A stretch of 17,461 nucleotides of DNA from positions 1 through 17,461 of the forward strand of contig JASFYU010000073.1 of the NCBI GenBank assembly GCA_045046905.1, in the 5' to 3' direction. Position 1 is the first letter of the stretch; each line of letters starts with the position of its first letter. This DNA is from JASFYU01 sp045046905 (GTDB lineage: Bacteria; Bacteroidota; Bacteroidia; Flavobacteriales; Flavobacteriaceae). Made by a program: the position numbers and the translations under genes. Shown piece by piece: positions 7,728-14,061 of this stretch. The notes beneath the pieces are model-generated. The model saw nothing but the letters and a program-made list of their open reading frames with translations, made no database searches and was not told the DNA's origin.

Positions 7728-8091
7728 CGGTATTTTTTATGAATTTTTTTAAGAGCGTCTGTACATTTTTCTCTACAGCGACGTATGTTGGCAGCTCCTT
7801 ACCAAGGTATAAAAATAAAAACGCAAAGCCGCCTTCACTATTGTTTAAAACAAGGTGTTTGTTGAGGCGATACGCTTCACGCAACAATCTTTTGATACGG
7901 TTTCGATCTACCGCACTTTTAAAGTTCTTTTTCGGTACGGCTACTCCAACTTGAAATTTCACCGATGTAGGCAGTTCAGATTTTAGGTATAGGAGCTTTA
8001 CAGGATAGTTTGAAATACTTTTTCCTTCAGCGAATAACTTTTCAAATAGTTTTTTACTCTTTAGTTTTTCTTTTTTAGGGAATGAAAACAT
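7708..8091 (-). CDS. rnpA: Ribonuclease P protein component
   Basis: A basic 127-aa protein that binds the RNase P RNA and helps mature tRNA 5' ends. It carries the N-terminal FSFPKKEKLKSKKLFEKLF stretch typical of the family, the central strands (VKFQVGVAVPKK at ~44-55) and the signature RNRIKRLLREAYR at 63-75, which contacts the RNA. Length is normal. In many bacteria rnpA follows rpmH near the origin, whereas here it follows an M1 peptidase and overlaps the S41 peptidase start by 20 nt. A canonical ribosome-binding site and a stable hairpin lie just upstream. Identification is firm from the RNR motif and overall pattern. Confidence 0.95.
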   Translation of the reverse strand: MFSFPKKEKLKSKKLFEKLFAEGKSISNYPVKLLYLKSELPTSVKFQVGVAVPKKNFKSAVDRNRIKRLLREAYRLNKHLVLNNSEGGFAFLFLYLGKELPTYVAVEKNVQTLLKKFIKNTDDTKIL

Positions 8092-8099
8092 AAGATGGG

Positions 8100-8105
8100 C
8101 TCCTT
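8100..8105 (-). promoter_or_regulatory. Canonical Shine-Dalgarno site of rnpA
   Basis: On the minus strand AAGGAG ends 8 nt before the rnpA ATG. This is an ideal match and spacing, notable because Bacteroidota genes, including the others in this window, mostly lack such sites. It supports the 8091 start. Confidence 0.55.
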
Positions 8106-8118
8106 ATTTTGGGTTTTA

Positions 8119-8141
8119 GCCCTTAGGAATATCCCAAGGGC
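8119..8141 (-). terminator. 10-bp hairpin between the M1 gene and rnpA
   Basis: On the minus strand GCCCTTGGGA and TCCTAAGGGC pair over 10 bp with one G-U wobble around a 3-nt TAT loop. The wobble pairs only in minus-strand RNA (A-C on the other strand), which supports a role in this transcript. It lies 29 nt past the M1 stop and 27 nt before the rnpA ATG. It could terminate or process the upstream message, or be a leader element of rnpA. The sequence after it is A-rich rather than U-rich. Confidence 0.5.
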
Positions 8142-8170
8142 AACTCCGTTTTAGAAAAATGTTGGGCCAA

Positions 8171-10045
8171 TCATTCTTCAGAGGCCTGCCATATATTGTT
8201 ATCGGCATTTATATCAGCCATCAAATGTGAGGGGTCGATTTGAATGCCTTTTATGCTGCTCAATGCTTTATCCAATACAAACTCGTAGGTAGAAAAAGCC
8301 CAAGGCCAGTCTTTTAAGACGGTTCGTTTGATATTAGGAAATGGATTTTCTTTTTCTCCACGCATCATGCGTAGGGCGGTATAAAAAGTTTCCTGTGTGC
8401 CGTCTTTATAAAGCACTACTATATCTAAAGGCATGGGCATAAGGCCAATACGCTCAAGGGTTACACTAGTCTTATCGCCATTCGCAACCACCTTTTTAAT
8501 AGCATAATCGATAGTGTTGGTCGTCTGTGTCCAATCGGTCAAATACCAGTCGAGTTCCATGCCCGAAACTTTTTCGGCAGTTCTTTTAATATCATTCGGA
8601 ACAGGGTGTTTGAATTTAAAATCTTCATAGTATTTTCTAAGGGTCTCCATCAGCTTGTCTTGCCCAATGATATATCCGAGCTGCGTCAAAAATATAGCAC
8701 CCTTGCTATAGGCTGAAATTGAGTAAGGCATATTGGCATCATAGCGGTCAGAATGCGTCGTCTGTGGCTGTTCCTTACCTGAAGTTGCTAAATAATAATA
8801 GCCTTTGTAGGTGCCTTCAAACGGATTTTTAGTTTCCCTCTTCATAATCTCTTTCATGCAAAGGGTAGAAATAAAAGAAGTAAAGCCTTCATCCATCCAC
8901 TCATGTTTGGCCTCATTGGTTGCCAGTATATGTTGAAACCAAGAATGGGCCATTTCATGGGCCGTAACGCCGACTAGGCTACCTAACTTGCGCCCCCCCG
9001 TTATCAGTGTCGCCATCGCATATTCCATGCCGCCATCTCCCCCCTGAATTACCGAGTATTGATTGTACGGATATTCACCTATATTTTTGTTGTAAAAATG
9101 CATCATATCAGCTGTTTTCGGCTGTAATTTTTTCCAATTCTCAATGATAGAAGCATCATTTTTATACAGAAAATGTAGCATGGGGCCATCTTCAAGCTGT
9201 AAGGTATCATGAATATAGTCTGGGTCCGCCGCCCACATAAAATCGTGTACCATAGGTGCCTTAAAGTGCCAGGTTAATGTTTTGCCCCTCTGCTTTTTCA
9301 CTTTACTGCCGGGTGCTTCATAGCCATGACCTATTTCTTGGGCATTCTGTAAATAACCACTTCCACCAACAGTATAATTCTTGTCTAAAGTTAATTTAAC
9401 ATCAAAATCACCCCAAACGCCATGAAACTCTCGTGCGATGTATGGGTCGGCATGCCAGCCCTCAAAATCGAATTCTGCTAGTTTAGGATACCATTGACTC
9501 ATAGACAGTGCTACGCCATCTGCACTGTTTCTTCCCGATCTACGGATTTGTATAGGTATTTGACCTTTAAATTGTAGGTCAAAAGTGGTTTTCCCGCCAG
9601 ATGGTATTGGCTGAGCCAGTTCAACAACCAAAATGGTGCCTTCCTCATTAAAATCTACATCTGCACCATTCTGTTTCAATGAAACAATATGTAAGTAACC
9701 CATTTCACTTTCAGAAAGTGCGGCTATGCGACTGCTCTTGTCTTCATTCGTCATTCGGCCATCTGGATCTTCAATACTCTGGAGGCGGGCATCCATTTCG
9801 CTTCCGGCTTGAAAAGCATTAAAATATAGGTGATAATAGACTCTAGTCAGTTCATCAGGCGAATTATTAGTATAAATTAATTTTTGGGTGCCTGTATATT
9901 GATAGCTTTTTACATCGATTTTTACATCCATGGTATAATCTACATGCTGCTGCCAGTACCCTGTATTGTTTTGGGCGTTTATGCTGCCCATAATGATGAA
10001 ACACAGGCCAAGAATGCCCTGAAATAATACTTTTTTAACGTTCAT
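8171..10045 (-). CDS. M1 family zinc metallopeptidase (aminopeptidase)
   Basis: A 624-aa secreted zinc aminopeptidase. A Sec signal peptide occupies residues 1-24 (cleavage SINA|Q). The beta-rich N-terminal domain spans ~30-260 and the catalytic domain begins about 265. GGMEYA (338-343) is the exopeptidase motif, a GxMEN variant. HEMAH (363-367) and Glu386 in MDEGF give the exact HExxH-x18-E zinc site. Tyr446 (SAYSKG) fits the transition-state tyrosine. The protein lacks the long ERAP-like C-terminal helical domain, as in short bacterial M1 enzymes. It starts 3 nt after the S8 peptidase stop, so the two are almost surely co-transcribed and may act together on exported peptides. The family is certain. 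Confidence 0.93.
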   Translation of the reverse strand: MNVKKVLFQGILGLCFIIMGSINAQNNTGYWQQHVDYTMDVKIDVKSYQYTGTQKLIYTNNSPDELTRVYYHLYFNAFQAGSEMDARLQSIEDPDGRMTNEDKSSRIAALSESEMGYLHIVSLKQNGADVDFNEEGTILVVELAQPIPSGGKTTFDLQFKGQIPIQIRRSGRNSADGVALSMSQWYPKLAEFDFEGWHADPYIAREFHGVWGDFDVKLTLDKNYTVGGSGYLQNAQEIGHGYEAPGSKVKKQRGKTLTWHFKAPMVHDFMWAADPDYIHDTLQLEDGPMLHFLYKNDASIIENWKKLQPKTADMMHFYNKNIGEYPYNQYSVIQGGDGGMEYAMATLITGGRKLGSLVGVTAHEMAHSWFQHILATNEAKHEWMDEGFTSFISTLCMKEIMKRETKNPFEGTYKGYYYLATSGKEQPQTTHSDRYDANMPYSISAYSKGAIFLTQLGYIIGQDKLMETLRKYYEDFKFKHPVPNDIKRTAEKVSGMELDWYLTDWTQTTNTIDYAIKKVVANGDKTSVTLERIGLMPMPLDIVVLYKDGTQETFYTALRMMRGEKENPFPNIKRTVLKDWPWAFSTYEFVLDKALSSIKGIQIDPSHLMADINADNNIWQASEE

Positions 10046-10048
10046 ATA

Positions 10049-11680
10049 CTAGATTTTTATTTTTCCGCTACTTACGCCTTTTGCCATTATTAGGGCATTA
10101 TATGCATTTACAATTTTTCCTGATTTTGAAATTTTGGCAAGGGTGCTATTTTTTGAGGCATCGCCCCCTAATATAATAGCTGTCTTAATAGCTAAACCAG
10201 ATTGCATAATAATTTTTTTTACCTGTGATGCTGTTAACATCGGATATTGCGATCTTATCAGAGCAGCTACCCCAGCTACTGCGGGCGCAGCCATAGAGGT
10301 GCCTCCTAAAGTATCATATTTATTGTTAGGTACTGTAGAATAGATTTTACCTCCTGGGGCGAAAACATCAACATTAATAATACCGTAATTAGAAAAAGAA
10401 GCGACCATTTCAGAACCATAGTTGTAATCTAAGGCCCCAACGGTCAATACATTATCTGCAATCTCCGGACCGTTGTTCACTTGATCATTAGGAAAATTGG
10501 GCTCATCAGGACTATCAAGGTTGGCACCGTCATTGCCGGCCGCGTGTACAATAAGTACATCTTTTTCAGCAGCATACCGTATAGCATCGTATACCCATTC
10601 TGCCTTAGGGGAGAATGATTTCCCAAAACTGGCATTGATGATCTTGGCACCATTGTCAACCGCATAGCGTATGCCCAAGGCTATATCTTTATCATATTCA
10701 TCGCCATTGGGTACTGCCCTGATACTCATTATAGCAACATTGTTCGCAACTCCCTTCGCTCCCTTGCGATTGTTGCGTTCTGCGGCGATGATCCCCGCCA
10801 CGTGTGTACCATGACTTTCGTCTTCAGACCTACTTTGGGGGTTTCCGTTGCCGTATTTGGTGTCTGTAATATCATAAGGATCATCCCCTACGATTTTTCG
10901 ACCGTCAAAATCTTTATTGAGGTTATAGTTCAATTGGTCGGCAAAATGTTCGATACCGCCTTCTAACTCTTCGAAGACTTCAGGAATATCCTCGGCGAAA
11001 GTATACATCTGCATTAATAGGCCAAGGTGCTGCTTCATGGCCTGGTCATCGGATTGTATGCCTGCTACATCTTTTTTGGTGTAACTGACCTTATCAAGAT
11101 GCTTCTTTACGGCAATATCTGCATTTTTTACAGACTGTAAAATTTGTTCGTACCGTTCTTTGTTCTCTTGGGCCTTTTTATAATCTGCATCTAGTTTTGT
11201 TCTTGCTTTAGATTGCATTGCCGCATCGCCTTGTTTTAATCTAAGGATCCGGGCGAATTCTAATTGCTCATTATACGATTCTCCCAAAAAATTATAGCCG
11301 TGAATATCGTCAATATACCCGTTGTTGTCATCATCTATGCCGTTTCCGGGTTTTTCGCCTTTGTTCGTCCATAGAACCCCGTCTAAATCTTCGTGTTTAA
11401 GGTCTATACCAGAATCCAATACGGCCACAATAACTTTTTGACCTTTTTTAGAGCCAATAATTTTTTTGTAGGCTTTGTCAACGCTCATTCCAGGAATGGT
11501 ATCGGTAATAAGATCTAAATGACCCCAATTTTTTTTCTCGTTTTCGGTAAGGTCTGAAATCTTGAGCGGAATGGCATCGATATTTTCTACGGGAGTGGTT
11601 ACCAAGGCCGTTGCACCGCAGCCCATTAATAGAATGGATACCGAAAAGACTACTACTGATTTGGATAATTTGATTGTCAT
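10049..11680 (-). CDS. S8 family subtilisin-like serine peptidase lipoprotein
   Basis: A 543-aa subtilase with a lipoprotein signal (LLMGC, lipid Cys21). The catalytic triad is complete: Asp89 (AVLDSGID), His290 (SHGTHVAG) and Ser462 (GGTSMAAP), with oxyanion Asn383 (AAGNDG). DDDNNGYIDD at 116-125 resembles a calcium loop. About 125 residues (~138-262), rich in Lys, Glu and Ala and predicted helical, are inserted between the Asp and His motifs, where ordinary subtilisins have about 30. No separate inhibitor-like propeptide is evident; ~60 residues lie between the lipid anchor and the catalytic core. The protein ends soon after the fold, with no T9SS sorting domain. First gene of a unit with the M1 peptidase (3-nt gap). 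Triad and family are seen directly; the target is unknown. Confidence 0.93.
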   Translation of the reverse strand: MTIKLSKSVVVFSVSILLMGCGATALVTTPVENIDAIPLKISDLTENEKKNWGHLDLITDTIPGMSVDKAYKKIIGSKKGQKVIVAVLDSGIDLKHEDLDGVLWTNKGEKPGNGIDDDNNGYIDDIHGYNFLGESYNEQLEFARILRLKQGDAAMQSKARTKLDADYKKAQENKERYEQILQSVKNADIAVKKHLDKVSYTKKDVAGIQSDDQAMKQHLGLLMQMYTFAEDIPEVFEELEGGIEHFADQLNYNLNKDFDGRKIVGDDPYDITDTKYGNGNPQSRSEDESHGTHVAGIIAAERNNRKGAKGVANNVAIMSIRAVPNGDEYDKDIALGIRYAVDNGAKIINASFGKSFSPKAEWVYDAIRYAAEKDVLIVHAAGNDGANLDSPDEPNFPNDQVNNGPEIADNVLTVGALDYNYGSEMVASFSNYGIINVDVFAPGGKIYSTVPNNKYDTLGGTSMAAPAVAGVAALIRSQYPMLTASQVKKIIMQSGLAIKTAIILGGDASKNSTLAKISKSGKIVNAYNALIMAKGVSSGKIKI

Positions 11681-11705
11681 ATATATTACTTATAGTTAGT
11701 GTAAG

Positions 11706-11744
11706 CCTTGTTCTAATACCCTGAAAAGGGGCGCTAAGACAAGG
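11706..11744 (-). other. Inverted repeat in the 5' leader of the S8 gene
   Basis: CCTTGT (11706-11711) and ACAAGG (11739-11744) pair around 27 nt that contain a smaller CCC/GGG pairing. It lies 26-64 nt upstream of the S8 ATG and would be in its 5' leader if the promoter is further up. The pairing is imperfect and may be incidental. Confidence 0.25.
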
Positions 11745-11757
11745 TGTTTATTTCTAG

Positions 11758-11790
11758 CAGTGGGTTTAAGCTGCCTATGCCGTCAGGCAG
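11758..11790 (+). repeat. Composite hairpin repeat, partial copy C
   Basis: CAGTGGGTTTA (11758-11768) is identical to the start of copy B (13740-13750) and is followed by the CTGCCT (11771-11776) / AGGCAG (11785-11790) hairpin. The central TTCCGAT hairpin and the right block of the family are absent, so this is a left-end fragment. It lies between the S8 gene and the exported SMP-30-like gene. The whole 11681-11895 gap holds no other gene. Confidence 0.55.
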
Positions 11791-11895
11791 GCTCGCATAT
11801 AGTTAGTTTACTTACTAATGCCTTACCCTGCGTTTGTGTTGAGCTTGTTGATTAATTTGTTGGTCGCTTTTGAAAAACGTAACTTTTTATGTGTA

Positions 11896-12801
11896 CTAAT
11901 GTGTTCTCGTATAAAATGCGCCCGCAAACAAAGCAGGAAAACTTTCAAAACAACCCCGATCGGCCATTGTTACAAAGCAGGTCATTCCATTTTTGCCGCC
12001 AAAGGTAATATTAGAAGGTTTTTTGCCTTTTAATTGCACCTCATTCAAAAATTTTCCTTCAGGGGTCATAATAACCACTGTACCCTTATCATAACGGGCG
12101 ATATACAAATTGCCCATGGCATCACAGCGCATGCCATCCATACCAAATTCATCAAAGGCAAAAAATTTGGTCTTGTTCGATAGGCTTCCGTCATTGTTGA
12201 TATCATATTGCCAAATATTGCGTTGCACTGATTCGTTTACATAGAGTTTTGTGCCATCAGGGCTCACTTCGATGCCATTGGTAGTGCCCATGCCTTCTTC
12301 CAATAGTATAATTTCTTGAGATTTAGTAACCATCCAAATTCGGCCCGTACTCTCTTTCCAATTGGGATCGCTGAGGTAGATGGTGCCATTCGGAGAAATG
12401 GCTAGATCGTTCGGCTGGCTCATTTCAGGATTATGGGCCCAGACTATTGGGGTTGTTGTTCCCTTTTTAAGCTGATATACATTGTGGCCTACGTAATCTG
12501 CGATGTACATAGTGCCATCACTATCAAAACGGATGCCATTGCCTATACTTTTTCCTGGTAATTTTAGAAAAATACTTCCTTCACCGTTTTCAGATACAAT
12601 ACCAATGGAGCCTTCTTCCTTAAAATTAACAGCATACAAATTTCCATCTAGATCAACAGCCGGCCCTTCTATGCCTTTGGTAAATGAGAATTCAGGCGTA
12701 AAATCAGCGCTTTGTATTTTTTGCGCTTTGCAGGAAGAAAGTACTATTCCCGAAAAAATTACAAAAAGCAGTATAAGGGGTGATTTATTCAAAAATGTCA
12801 T
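11896..12801 (-). CDS. SMP-30/gluconolactonase-like beta-propeller lipoprotein
   Basis: A 301-aa exported relative of SMP-30 lactonases. The signal ends in the lipobox VLSSC (lipid Cys24), so it should sit on the periplasmic or outer membrane. Repeated propeller strands of the type DG-LY-AD can be followed through the protein. Candidate metal ligands are Glu45 (GIEGPAVD), Asn175 (TTNGIEVS) and Asp222 (GMDGMRCD), and PNDLAI (130-135) occupies the usual substrate-side position. The start at 12801 was chosen over the ATG at 12882 because it places the signal peptide at the N-terminus; the earlier codons lie inside the upstream gene. It overlaps that MBL-fold gene by 17 nt in another frame, so the two are probably coupled. 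It may be a lactonase on extracellular lactones, but some family members only bind or act on other substrates. Confidence 0.82.
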   Translation of the reverse strand: MTFLNKSPLILLFVIFSGIVLSSCKAQKIQSADFTPEFSFTKGIEGPAVDLDGNLYAVNFKEEGSIGIVSENGEGSIFLKLPGKSIGNGIRFDSDGTMYIADYVGHNVYQLKKGTTTPIVWAHNPEMSQPNDLAISPNGTIYLSDPNWKESTGRIWMVTKSQEIILLEEGMGTTNGIEVSPDGTKLYVNESVQRNIWQYDINNDGSLSNKTKFFAFDEFGMDGMRCDAMGNLYIARYDKGTVVIMTPEGKFLNEVQLKGKKPSNITFGGKNGMTCFVTMADRGCFESFPALFAGAFYTRTH

Positions 12802-13645
12802 TAAAGGTATGTGTGTTATTGAGCCGCACTCCTTTTGGGGTATGGTGTACTGTACAAAGTTCATGGTGTGCATCGTGTTCAAAAAATAAATAATAATTGT
12901 TTTCTACAGCCTGCTTCAAAAATACTTCTTTTTCGGTTAAAGTAAGCAATGGCCGTGTATCATAGCCCATAATATAAGGTAAGGGTATATGGCCTACGGT
13001 AGGAATCAAATCGGCCACAAAAACCAAGGTTTTTCCCTTATAACGTATATGCGGCAGCATCTGTTTTTCGGTATGGCCATCGACAAAAAGTATGTCGAAA
13101 CCGAGTTCCGATTTGGATAGCAAAGATTTATTTTCTTGAGCTATAAATTGCAATTGACCACTTTCTTGCATTGGCAGAAGATTCTCTTTTAAGAATGATG
13201 GCCTTTCGCGTACATTGGGTTTTGTGGCCCATTTCCAATGATTTTGGTTTGACCAGAACCTTGCGTTTTTAAAGGCAGGTTCATAGCCTGTACGGTCTTT
13301 GTTCCATTGAATGCAACCGCCACAGTGATCAAAATGTAGATGGGTCATGAAAATATCGGTAATATCATCGCGCTGAAAACCGATTTTTGCCAAAGAGGCA
13401 TCTAAGGTATGGTCTCCCCAGCGGTAATAATGTCCGAAAAACTTGTCAGACTGCTTATCGCCCATACCGGTATCGATTAAAATCAACCGATTACCATCTT
13501 CTATCAATAGACTTCGCGCGGCGACATCAATTAAATTATTGGTATCAGATGGGTTGGTTTTTTGCCAAATGCTCTTGGGTACAACGCCGAACATGGCGCC
13601 CCCATCCAATTTAAAATTTCCGGTCTCGACTGGGTATAGTTTCAT
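12785..13645 (-). CDS. MBL-fold metallohydrolase (lactonase-like)
   Basis: A 286-aa metallo-beta-lactamase-fold hydrolase with no signal peptide, so probably cytoplasmic. The dinuclear metal site is complete: THLHFDHCGG gives His102, His104, Asp106 and His107, with His191 (DGHTEKQ), Asp212 (FVADLIP) and His257 (FEHDA). IDTGMGDK at 57-64 is the usual second-strand loop. The pattern resembles the AiiA/YtnP lactonase branch more than RNase Z or glyoxalase II, but substrate in this superfamily cannot be assigned by motif. It is the first gene of a two-gene minus-strand unit and overlaps the exported SMP-30-like gene by 17 nt. The shared context with a second putative lactonase supports, but does not prove, action on lactones. 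Confidence 0.85.
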   Translation of the reverse strand: MKLYPVETGNFKLDGGAMFGVVPKSIWQKTNPSDTNNLIDVAARSLLIEDGNRLILIDTGMGDKQSDKFFGHYYRWGDHTLDASLAKIGFQRDDITDIFMTHLHFDHCGGCIQWNKDRTGYEPAFKNARFWSNQNHWKWATKPNVRERPSFLKENLLPMQESGQLQFIAQENKSLLSKSELGFDILFVDGHTEKQMLPHIRYKGKTLVFVADLIPTVGHIPLPYIMGYDTRPLLTLTEKEVFLKQAVENNYYLFFEHDAHHELCTVHHTPKGVRLNNTHTFNDIFE

Positions 13646-14061
13646 TCAAATATTGAATCAGCATGCAAATTAAGAAAAGGAAAAGGGATACTTGTGCTGT
13701 TTTAGCCTTTTTAACAATTCATTCAAATTTTAATCCCGACAGTGGGTTTAGCCTGCCTGCTCGCGAGGCAGTTCCCCGGTGTCTTCGTGCGATTGAAGGG
13801 CCTGTATCGTTCCGATAGCAATCGGAATAAAATAATATTTTCGGAAGTATACTTCGTGTGGCTGCCTCGCCATCAGGCAGGCTTGTGCCGAGGTCTTTGA
13901 TTTGGGTAAGGGTAATAATCAGTTTAGCTATATGCAAGGAGTTATTTAATTGAGATAAGATAGTCCTAATAGAAAAAGCTAAAAGATTTTAACTTTTAAC
14001 GGATTTCGTTTTTTTGAAAAACGTATATTAACCACATCAATCATCTTTTAATCTAAAATCT
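13646..14061. other. Divergent intergenic region without a gene
   Basis: These 416 bp separate the minus-strand MBL gene from the plus-strand SulP gene and must hold both promoters. The middle is occupied by repeat copy B. A 72-codon minus-strand frame (13719-13937) only translates the repeat and is not a gene. I found no perfect TAnnTTTG with a well-spaced TTG for either gene, so no promoter is marked. Confidence 0.6.
13739..13895 (+). repeat. Composite hairpin repeat, copy B (fullest copy)
   Basis: The element opens with ACAGTGGGTTTAGCCT and a CTGCCT (13753-13758) / AGGCAG (13766-13771) hairpin. The central block (13809-13828) is 20 bases identical to copy A and forms TTCCGAT-agca-ATCGGAA. 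AGTATACTTCGT (13846-13857) follows, then a second CTGCCT (13862-13867) / AGGCAG (13875-13880) hairpin not present in copy A, and CGAGGTC (13889-13895). Arms are conserved while loops differ between hairpins, as in structured bacterial repeats. It lies in the divergent region between the MBL and SulP genes. Confidence 0.72.

Noticed and set aside
12802..12882. Upstream ATG for the exported SMP-30-like gene
   Set aside because: It lies inside the MBL gene and would bury the lipoprotein signal 27 residues from the N-terminus.
13719..13937. 72-aa minus-strand ORF
   Set aside because: It only translates the hairpin repeat copy B.
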